A stretch of DNA of 64,000 bases from Natranaerovirga pectinivora (lineage in GTDB: Bacteria > Bacillota > Clostridia > Lachnospirales > DSM-24629), in contig NZ_SMAL01000007.1 of NCBI RefSeq assembly GCF_004342165.1, positions 121,243-185,242 on the forward strand. The letters are read 5' to 3'. The notes below the pieces were generated by a model. That model was not told the origin of the DNA. It did not search any database and saw only the letters and a list, made by a program, of their open reading frames with translations. Every line of letters starts with the position of its first letter. The first letter of the stretch is position 1. The position numbers were made by a program, and so were the translations under genes. Shown here one piece after another: positions 57,518 through 64,000 of the stretch.

Positions 57518-59669
57518 GAAAATTTTTATTGGCATTTTTACTATATTGAGTCTTTTAAGTATTTTTGGCTTAGTCACTACATTAATGGAGAGAAATGAAG
57601 TTGAACGAAGTAGCCATGGAATTGAATTTATCTTAGATTATAATGAAATAGAAAAACTTGCAGATGCGTCTGAAATGGACTTATTGTATTGGTTTAGAAA
57701 TTTTTATGAATATGGTGCTACATCTGTAGCTTTAACTGAAGAGAATATACATTCACTAGCAAGAGAAAATAATATTATTTTCTTTATAACATATGATGAT
57801 TTACTAAGTCAAAGAAATTTAGGTCAAGAAAATAAATTGTTTAGTGATGTTGAGTTTTTAGATTTAGAAAGATATGATGTCATCGTAACCACTACGAATC
57901 CATTTTACTATAATTGGATTGTTGATCAATACGAAACTTTTTATAGCGATAAATTAATTACTCATTTCATTACTGAGGATAAATATATTATAGTTCTTAA
58001 TGGTTCTAGAGAAGAAGCCATAGTATTACGAGATGGTTTAGCAATAAACCAAGGTTCTAATTATAGTACACAAGTTGAAAGAATATATTCATCAACTGTA
58101 TTAAATCTTGGGATTGGCCTAGATGAACGCAAAATTCAAATCATTGCTCAGTCTGGACTTGAAATCTTACCAAGGTTATTAGCTGATGGTGAAAGACCAA
58201 AAGAAAGACTAGCTTCCTTACAACAAGAAATGGATTATTATAATCTTAAACCAAGTGTAATGCTTTTAACGGGGAGAGAGGTTTTGGGCTTTCCAACACA
58301 CATAGAAGAGTTCTCAAACTTTTTACTGGACAACAATATTAGTTTAGGGTTAATAGAGACAAATGTTCAGAGACAACATTTAAATTATAATGGACTAGAA
58401 GATTTAATTGACTATTTAAATAAGGAGCAATTAGTAAGAGTATTTACAACTTGGCCATATATTCAAGAAAGATATGGATATTATAACTATGAAGGTCCTG
58501 AAGAAATAATCAATACCTACTATAGAGCCATAACTGAAAGAAATATACGGATCATTTACTTTAGACCTTTTATTTATGAAACTAGATATGTTACGAGTGA
58601 AGAATCCTACAGGAAAATGTTTGAAGATTTAAACAAAAGGTTGGAAAATCATAACCTTTATATAGGAGAGCATACGCCATTTCCTGTTATGTTGAGCAGC
58701 TATTATAGGATTATGTTAATGACAATTGGTGTTATTATCCTTGGACTTATTTTATTAAATCTAATAGTCCCTCTTAACATGCTAAGTAATTTAGGGTTAC
58801 TTGGATTAGGTATAGTTGGATTTGGATGTACTAATTTTGTGGCCCCTAATTTTTCGAAAAGTATCTTAGGGATTATCATTAGTGTTGTTATGCCTTGTTT
58901 ATCCATAGCTTTTCTTCTAAATGGTTTTGAAAAGATTAAAAAGTCTAGTAAAAAAGCAAACTTAAAAACAATTATAGGTAAAAGTATATACTTTGTTGTA
59001 GTACTGTCTGGGATATCCTTAATAGGTGGTTTATATCTAAGCGGATTGCTTGCTGAAACAGATTATATTATTGAGCTAAGAATTTTTAGAGGTGTAAAAG
59101 TTAGCCAATTAATACCGTTAATAATAATTGGGATGTTGCTTATTAAAAATTTTATCAACCATAAGACTTATAATTGTAAAGAAGTATTTAATAAATATTT
59201 AAAAATGACTCTAAGGGTATTAGAAGCGCCTATTAAATTAAAATATATTGTCTATGTATTGGTTATTATAATGGTTGGGTATATTTACATTGCAAGAACA
59301 GGACATGAAACCAATGTACAACCTTCTATGCTTGAATTAATTACGAGGAACTTCTTAGAGAATCAATTACTTGCAAGGCCAAGGTTCAAAGAATTTTTAA
59401 TTGCAGTACCTGCTATTTTCTTAAGTGTTTATTTTGTTTATTATTTTAAGTATACTTTTGCAGTTGTTTTTGTATTTATTGCAACAATTGGACAAACATC
59501 TATACTGAACACTTTTGCACATCAAAGAACACCAATGTACGTATCTGTTATTAGAACAATATATGGAGCTGTTTATGGAATTGTTATAGGGTTAATTGTA
59601 TTATTGATATTTAGTGCGTTACATCTATTTTTGATTAAACAAATGAATAGGTTTAAGAAGGGAAATTAA
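57510..59669 (+). CDS. DUF5693 membrane protein
   Basis: A 719-residue protein. One N-terminal membrane segment (5-22) is followed by an extracytoplasmic domain of about 370 residues (EFILDYNEIEKLADASEMD, RLLADGERPKERLASLQQEM, LGLIETNVQRQHLN). Eight or so C-terminal helices (about 400-715) follow. This fits DUF5693, which is regularly found beside csaB in Clostridia. The function is not known; the position suggests polymerisation or export of the csaB-modified polymer. It overlaps the flippase gene and is 4 nt before csaB. Confidence 0.85.
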   Translation: MNKKIFIGIFTILSLLSIFGLVTTLMERNEVERSSHGIEFILDYNEIEKLADASEMDLLYWFRNFYEYGATSVALTEENIHSLARENNIIFFITYDDLLSQRNLGQENKLFSDVEFLDLERYDVIVTTTNPFYYNWIVDQYETFYSDKLITHFITEDKYIIVLNGSREEAIVLRDGLAINQGSNYSTQVERIYSSTVLNLGIGLDERKIQIIAQSGLEILPRLLADGERPKERLASLQQEMDYYNLKPSVMLLTGREVLGFPTHIEEFSNFLLDNNISLGLIETNVQRQHLNYNGLEDLIDYLNKEQLVRVFTTWPYIQERYGYYNYEGPEEIINTYYRAITERNIRIIYFRPFIYETRYVTSEESYRKMFEDLNKRLENHNLYIGEHTPFPVMLSSYYRIMLMTIGVIILGLILLNLIVPLNMLSNLGLLGLGIVGFGCTNFVAPNFSKSILGIIISVVMPCLSIAFLLNGFEKIKKSSKKANLKTIIGKSIYFVVVLSGISLIGGLYLSGLLAETDYIIELRIFRGVKVSQLIPLIIIGMLLIKNFINHKTYNCKEVFNKYLKMTLRVLEAPIKLKYIVYVLVIIMVGYIYIARTGHETNVQPSMLELITRNFLENQLLARPRFKEFLIAVPAIFLSVYFVYYFKYTFAVVFVFIATIGQTSILNTFAHQRTPMYVSVIRTIYGAVYGIVIGLIVLLIFSALHLFLIKQMNRFKKGN

Positions 59670-59673
59670 CAGA

Positions 59674-60765
59674 ATGACTAAGATATTAATTTCAGGTTAT
59701 TTGGGATTTGATAATAGTGGCGATGAATCTATTTTACAAGCCATTAGTACAAGTATTAAGGAAAGTGAATTGCCTATAGAGATTACTGCCCTATCATCAA
59801 ACCCTAGAAAAACAGCGAAGAATCATCAAATAAATAGCCTACACTCCTTTAATCCCTTTAGCGTACTTAAAGGGATTTTAAGGAGCGATATTATAATTAG
59901 TGGTGGCGGAAACTTGTTGCAAGATAAAACAAGTTCAAAATCTCTATGGTATTATATTTTTATAATTTTTTTAGGAAAAGTATTTAGGAAGAAAGTAATG
60001 CTCTACTCTAATGGTGTTGGTCCATTAGATAAAAAAATAAACAAAAAAATAGTGAAAAAAGTAATCAATAAAGTTGATGTAATAACATTAAGAGAAAAAT
60101 TATCTAAAGAGATGCTTATAGATATCGGTGTTACTAATCCACCAATTCATATTACTGCAGATCCTGTTTTCTTATTAAAACCTTCAGAAGAAGCTCGTAT
60201 TAAAAAGATTCTAGAACAAGAAGGTATACAGAACAATAAAAAAAACATAGGTATATCAGTTAGAAAATGGGGAAATGAGAATCAGGTAAAAGAATTTGCA
60301 GGTTTTTGTGATGATATTGTTAAAAACAACAATATGAATATTGTTTTTATTCCTATGCAATATCCTCAGGATTTAATAGTTAGTGAACAAATTTTAGAAA
60401 ACATGAAGGAAAAGGCTAAGATAATCAGTAAACATTATTCCTCAAATGATCAAATTGGTATTATTAAAGAAATGGATATCATTTTATCTATGCGATTGCA
60501 TACCTTAATTTATGCTGGGATAGTATCGGTCCCTATGGTTGGAATAGTATATGACCCTAAAATAGAATATTATCTTAATCAAGTAGGAATGCCTAGTATT
60601 AAGCATATTGAAAATTTGAGTTATGAAGAGATTAAAAGCCACATTATAAATATTTATAATGATTATGAGATAAATAAAAAACAGTTAGGAATAAATAGTA
60701 AGGTATTAAAAAGAAAAGCAAAAACCAATAATGATTATTTGTTTAATCTAATTAAATCTAATTAA
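59674..60765 (+). CDS. csaB: Polysaccharide pyruvyl transferase CsaB
   Basis: A 363-residue CsaB. It contains ISGYLGFDNSGDESILQAIS at the start, SGGGNLLQDKTSSKSLWYY and the C-terminal MRLHTLIYAGIVSVPMVGIV. It transfers pyruvate from phosphoenolpyruvate to a secondary cell-wall polysaccharide, making the ketal that SLH-domain proteins bind. Its presence predicts an S-layer or SLH surface proteins in this organism. It is followed closely by tagA. Confidence 0.94.
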   Translation: MTKILISGYLGFDNSGDESILQAISTSIKESELPIEITALSSNPRKTAKNHQINSLHSFNPFSVLKGILRSDIIISGGGNLLQDKTSSKSLWYYIFIIFLGKVFRKKVMLYSNGVGPLDKKINKKIVKKVINKVDVITLREKLSKEMLIDIGVTNPPIHITADPVFLLKPSEEARIKKILEQEGIQNNKKNIGISVRKWGNENQVKEFAGFCDDIVKNNNMNIVFIPMQYPQDLIVSEQILENMKEKAKIISKHYSSNDQIGIIKEMDIILSMRLHTLIYAGIVSVPMVGIVYDPKIEYYLNQVGMPSIKHIENLSYEEIKSHIINIYNDYEINKKQLGINSKVLKRKAKTNNDYLFNLIKSN

Positions 60766-60785
60766 AAAAAAAGGCAAGTGATAAT

Positions 60786-61514
60786 ATGGAAAAAAAAGTT
60801 AATATAATTGGTATAAAATTTAATCATATATCTATGAAACAAGCAATAGATTTAGTAATGGGATATTTAGTTACTGCTAATGAAAAGACCCATATGATAT
60901 GTACCCCAAACCCTGAGATAGTAATGATAGCTCAAAAGGAGGGAAGATTAAAAGAAATAATTAATTCTTCTGATTTGGTTGTTCCAGATGGAATTGGGAT
61001 TGTAAAAGCTGCTAAGATATTAGGAAACCCCTTGCCAGAAAGAGTTGCAGGGTATGACTTGGTTCAAAATGTTTTTAGGAAAATTTCAAAAACAGTACAT
61101 ACTGTTTACTTTTTAGGGGGAGCACCTGGGGTAGCAGAAATAGCAGCAAAAAATATGATGGAAAAACATCCTGGTCTTAAAGTGATTGGGTATCAAGACG
61201 GATATTTTTCACAAGATAAGGAAAAAACTATTATTGAAGAAATAAATTCTTTATCGCCAGATTTATTGTTAGTTGGTTTTGGCGCACCAAAACAAGAATT
61301 TTGGATATCTGACAATAAAAACAAATTAAAAGTTAAAGCTTGTATAGGTGTAGGTGGGTCGTTTGACGTAATGTCAGGACAAATTAAAAGAGCACCTAAA
61401 TGGATGATAAAATGTAATCTAGAGTGGTTTTACAGATTAATTAAACAGCCAACAAGAATAAAAAGAATGATCCTACTACCTATATTTATGATAAAAGTTA
61501 TTTTTAATAGATAG
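60786..61514 (+). CDS. tagA: WecG/TagA-family glycosyltransferase
   Basis: A 242-residue GT26 enzyme, N-acetylglucosaminyl-diphosphoundecaprenol N-acetyl-mannosaminyltransferase type. Thr40 in CTPNPEIVMIA and Asp68 in VVPDGIGIV correspond to the catalytic Thr and Asp described for TagA; GFGAPKQEFW is also present. It adds the second sugar to the lipid-linked disaccharide that starts teichoic acid or secondary wall polymers. Its exact donor is not certain. Confidence 0.92.
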   Translation: MEKKVNIIGIKFNHISMKQAIDLVMGYLVTANEKTHMICTPNPEIVMIAQKEGRLKEIINSSDLVVPDGIGIVKAAKILGNPLPERVAGYDLVQNVFRKISKTVHTVYFLGGAPGVAEIAAKNMMEKHPGLKVIGYQDGYFSQDKEKTIIEEINSLSPDLLLVGFGAPKQEFWISDNKNKLKVKACIGVGGSFDVMSGQIKRAPKWMIKCNLEWFYRLIKQPTRIKRMILLPIFMIKVIFNR

Positions 61515-61569
61515 AATAGGTTTAAATTTAACACAAGCTATTATTTATTTTCTAAGAAAGCAGGATAAA

Positions 61570-62451
61570 ATGAATAATTTAGATATACACACCAATCGGC
61601 ATCCAATCTATGAGTTTTTATTAATTGTAATTGGCACACTTTTATTAGCCATATCCATTAATGTGTTTTTTGATCCTATGAATCTTGTAATAGGTGGTGT
61701 TACAGGACTTGCCATAGTGATTAAATCCATTTCTTTGGATGTATTAGGCTTTGAAATTCCAATTTGGTTAACCAATATTGCCATTAATATTCCTTTGTTT
61801 GTTGTTGCAATTTATCTAAAAGGTAAAAGTTTTGGTAGAAAAACCTTTTTTGCTACAGTGGTATTAACAGTTGGGCTTTACTATACGGAAGGTTTACCAC
61901 TGATTACACAGGATATTTTATTGGCCACAGTATACGGTGGGATAGTCGCAGGTGTTGGATTAGGTCTTGTGTTTCAGGCCTTTGCTACGACAGGAGGAAC
62001 GGATTTAGCTGCTAGTATAGCACAACACTATTTAAGACATCTCTCTGTGGCAAGAATAATGCTGTTTTTAGATGGAATAATTGTTATATCAGGAGCTTTT
62101 GTTTTTGGTCCTGAAAATGCGTTATATGCCATCTTATCCATTTTTATAACCACAAAGATTATAGATGGTATTTTAGAAGGCGTCCATTTTTCAAAAGCTG
62201 CCTTCATAATCTCAGATGAATATGAAGAAATTGCTGCTTCAATATTGTTGAATATTGATAGAGGTGTTACGGGAATAAATGGTAAAGGCATGTTTTCAAC
62301 CCGTGATAAACAAATCCTATTGTGTGTCGTATCTAAAAAAGAGATTGTCAAGTTAAAAGAGTTGGTAAAAGAAATTGACAGAAAAGCTTTTGTAATAGTA
62401 GCTGATGTAAAAGAAGTTTTAGGGGAAGGATTTATAGAATATAAACAGTAA
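61570..62451 (+). CDS. YitT-family membrane protein (DUF2179)
   Basis: A 293-residue protein. Five or six N-terminal helices (about 15-205, including NVFFDPMNLVIGGVTGLAIV and GLVFQAFATTGGTDLAA) are followed by a cytoplasmic DUF2179 domain (about 210-290: GVTGINGKGMFSTRDKQILL). The family is widespread in Firmicutes; its function is unknown. It stands between tagA and the ABC ATPase, 55 nt after tagA, and may or may not belong to the polymer operon. Confidence 0.9.
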   Translation: MNNLDIHTNRHPIYEFLLIVIGTLLLAISINVFFDPMNLVIGGVTGLAIVIKSISLDVLGFEIPIWLTNIAINIPLFVVAIYLKGKSFGRKTFFATVVLTVGLYYTEGLPLITQDILLATVYGGIVAGVGLGLVFQAFATTGGTDLAASIAQHYLRHLSVARIMLFLDGIIVISGAFVFGPENALYAILSIFITTKIIDGILEGVHFSKAAFIISDEYEEIAASILLNIDRGVTGINGKGMFSTRDKQILLCVVSKKEIVKLKELVKEIDRKAFVIVADVKEVLGEGFIEYKQ

Positions 62452-62685
62452 TTGCTAGAATGTGTGGACTAGATTCTATAATAATTGTAAAAAAAGACAT
62501 GTAGTATACAAATTAGACAAATCTAATTTTAGGAATTTGTTAAATAAAGCTATGGAGTTGTAATTAAAAATAGTGTATAGTTACACTTGTGAAATTAATA
62601 TTAAAATTGTATTACAAAAATGCGATTAATAAAAAGCCATAAAAGAAATCAATTATTTATATTTTTTTAAGGGGGCATTAAAAAA
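62452..62685. other. Gap upstream of the ABC ATPase gene
   Basis: About 230 AT-rich bases. A weak TTGTGA (62587-62592)/TATTAC (62610-62615) pair with a 17-nt spacer is the best promoter candidate. The start codon is preceded by AAGGGGGC. I see nothing else. Confidence 0.35.
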
Positions 62686-63798
62686 ATGGCAAGTTTATCA
62701 TTAAAAGGCGTAAAAAAAATATATCCTAATGGGATTACAGCGGTAAAAGATTTCAACTTAGAAGTAGAAGACAAAGAGTTTATCATATTCGTAGGTCCTT
62801 CTGGTTGTGGTAAATCAACAACTTTAAGAATGATTGCTGGATTAGAAGACATATCTGAAGGTGAACTTTGGATTGGCGATCGTTTAATGAACGAAATCGA
62901 ACCAAAAGACAGAGATATAGCCATGGTTTTCCAAAATTATGCATTATATCCTCATATGTCAGTATATGATAACATGGCATTTGGATTAAAATTAAGAAAA
63001 ACACCAAAAGCTGAAATTGATAAAAGAGTTAGAGAAGCGGCTAAAATCCTTGATATGGATCATTTATTAGATCGTAAACCTAATGCTTTATCAGGTGGAC
63101 AAAAACAACGTGTGGCTATGGGACGTGCAATTGTTCGTGAGCCAAAAGTTTTCTTAATGGACGAACCATTATCAAACTTAGATGCAAAATTAAGAGTACA
63201 AATGCGTATCGAGATTTCTAAATTACATCAAAGACTTCAAACAACAATTATCTATGTTACACATGACCAAACAGAGGCTATGACTTTAGGAACTAGAATC
63301 GTTGTTATGAAAGATGGAATTATGCAACAAGTAGATTCTCCATACAATCTTTACAACAAACCAAACAATTTATTCGTTGCTGGATTCATTGGTTCACCAC
63401 AAATGAACTTTATTGATGCAAAAGCTATCAAAAATGGTGACGGAGTAAGCTTAGTTTTCGGACCTAATACTATTATATTACCAGAAGCTAAAGCTAAAAA
63501 ATTAATTGAAGCTGGATATATTGATAAAGACGTTGTATTAGGAATTCGTCCAGAGGACATCCATGATACTCAAATCTTTATTGAGTCATCTCCAGAAAGT
63601 ATGGTTGAAGCGACAGTAAACGTATTTGAAATGTTAGGTGCTGAAGTATTCTTATACTTAAACACAGAGCAATATGATTTTACTGCACGTGTTAACCCAC
63701 GTACAAATGCAAGACCTGGTGACACAATCAAATTAGGTTTTGACTTAAACAAAATTCATGTTTTTGATAAAGAAACTGAGCAAGTTATTACAAACTAA
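62686..63798 (+). CDS. Sugar ABC transporter ATPase, MsmK/UgpC type
   Basis: A 370-residue CUT1-type ABC ATPase. It has Walker A GPSGCGKST, Q-loop FQNYALYPHMS, signature [14 protein letters not shown], Walker B VFLMDEPLSNLD, and a C-terminal TOBE/MalK-type regulatory domain (about 240-370). No permease or binding-protein genes adjoin it, so it is probably a shared ATPase (like MsmX) serving several sugar transporters. Codon use is like that of the highly expressed genes here. Confidence 0.93.
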   Translation: MASLSLKGVKKIYPNGITAVKDFNLEVEDKEFIIFVGPSGCGKSTTLRMIAGLEDISEGELWIGDRLMNEIEPKDRDIAMVFQNYALYPHMSVYDNMAFGLKLRKTPKAEIDKRVREAAKILDMDHLLDRKPNALSGGQKQRVAMGRAIVREPKVFLMDEPLSNLDAKLRVQMRIEISKLHQRLQTTIIYVTHDQTEAMTLGTRIVVMKDGIMQQVDSPYNLYNKPNNLFVAGFIGSPQMNFIDAKAIKNGDGVSLVFGPNTIILPEAKAKKLIEAGYIDKDVVLGIRPEDIHDTQIFIESSPESMVEATVNVFEMLGAEVFLYLNTEQYDFTARVNPRTNARPGDTIKLGFDLNKIHVFDKETEQVITN

Positions 63799-63818
63799 TA
63801 ACTTTTAATAAAAATATT

Positions 63819-63858
63819 AGAGGAAATGCATAAAATTTTGCATTTCCTCTTTTATTTT
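63819..63858 (+). terminator. Terminator after the ABC ATPase gene
   Basis: AGAGGAAATGCA (63819-63830) pairs perfectly with TGCATTTCCTCT (63839-63850), then TTTATTTTT. Confidence 0.92.
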
Positions 63859-63867
63859 TGGTTTATA

Positions 63868-63876
63868 TGCTATAAT
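63868..63876 (+). promoter_or_regulatory. Possible extended -10 promoter before repeat copy 2
   Basis: TGC followed by perfect TATAAT (63871-63876) without a clear -35. A start near 63883 would transcribe the element at 63907-63967. Confidence 0.35.
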
Positions 63877-63906
63877 ATATAATTAGGAAGTAGTGAATAA
63901 AAAAGG

Positions 63907-63967
63907 GCTCTTTGTCAATAGTTGGGGGGGATTGGTTTCAATTCCCCTCCATTCTTGGCTTTAGAGC
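63907..63967. repeat. Structured repeat element, copy 2
   Basis: A 61-nt relative of the element at 1154-1224. Ends GCTCT (63907-63911)/AGAGC (63963-63967); inner stem GGGGGGG (63924-63930)/CCCCTCC (63944-63950) with one wobble. Shared blocks are GCTCTTTGTCA, GGGATTGGTTTCA and TTTAGAGC. The loop is about 13 nt shorter than in copy 1. The window ends 33 nt later, so any gene belonging to it cannot be seen. Confidence 0.6.
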
Positions 63968-64000
63968 TATTTTTGTATTCTATAATATAATACGCATTTT

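Noticed and set aside
63901..64000. An insertion sequence starting at the window edge
   Set aside because: The GGCTCTTTGTCAA-like string is suggestive, but no transposase sequence is visible before the window ends, and copy 1 has none either.

Overview
The window comes from the chromosome of a low-GC, Gram-positive, flagellated anaerobe of the Clostridia. It looks Lachnospirales-like, but I cannot name the species. The evidence is the gene order (rpmG-secE-nusG-rplKA-rplJL-rpoBC-L7Ae-rpsL-rpsG-fusA-tuf, then S10-spc-alpha, then ecfA1-ecfA2-ecfT-truA and rplM-rpsI), the zinc-binding forms of S14, S4, L33 and L36, Firmicutes-style promoters and Shine-Dalgarno sites, and a CsaB/TagA/LCP surface-polymer cluster. 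I saw no tRNA, rRNA, CRISPR array or complete insertion sequence.

Layout. 1-1119: 3' part of a PseC-like aminotransferase. 1154-1224: a small structured repeat with a second copy at 63907-63967. 1241-2226: a divergently placed Fic toxin/antitoxin pair with its own promoter and overlapping palindromes. 2332-4126: a two-TM potassium channel with RCK domains, then a protein-kinase-like protein. 4213-7072: a sigma-28 promoter and flaG-fliD-fliS plus a probable chaperone gene. 7198-23972: the transcription/translation superoperon region, with L1-type, L10-type and rpoB leaders. 23976-25947: a reverse-strand PadR-DUF1700-DUF4097 envelope-sensing operon inserted between tuf and rpsJ. 26280-42741: the S10, spc and alpha ribosomal clusters with secY, adk, map, infA and rpoA. 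42772-43148: two tandem copies of a large palindromic element, the second carrying an insertion in its apical loop. 43246-48883: an ECF transporter module, truA, a YibE/F-like membrane protein, and rplM-rpsI behind an L13-type leader. 48956-49049: a 35-bp perfect inverted repeat. 49064-50654: reverse-strand nfo and a YmfI-like reductase. 50851-61514: a cell-surface polymer cluster (two LCP proteins, an LtaS-like synthase, a MurJ/MVIN flippase, DUF5693, CsaB, TagA). 61570-63798: a YitT protein and an MsmK/UgpC-type sugar ABC ATPase.

How the genes work together. The central 35 kb makes ribosomes, RNA polymerase, elongation factors and the Sec channel from strong sigma-A promoters. Many of these have a 17-nt spacer and untranslated leaders typical of ribosomal-protein autoregulation. 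The surface cluster can be read as one pathway: TagA adds the second sugar to a lipid-linked precursor, the MVIN protein may flip it, LCP proteins attach polymer to peptidoglycan, CsaB adds pyruvyl groups that SLH proteins can bind, and the LtaS-like enzyme adds polyol-phosphate. This is inferred from families and adjacency.

The least explained sequence is non-coding: the paired 61-71 nt element with covarying inner stems, the tandem palindromic elements downstream of rplQ with compensatory changes, and the separate 35-bp palindrome downstream of rpsI. The most interesting proteins are a ribbon-helix-helix/VbhA-type antitoxin fusion, a kinase-like protein with an altered DFG position, and an LCP paralogue lacking a conserved arginine.
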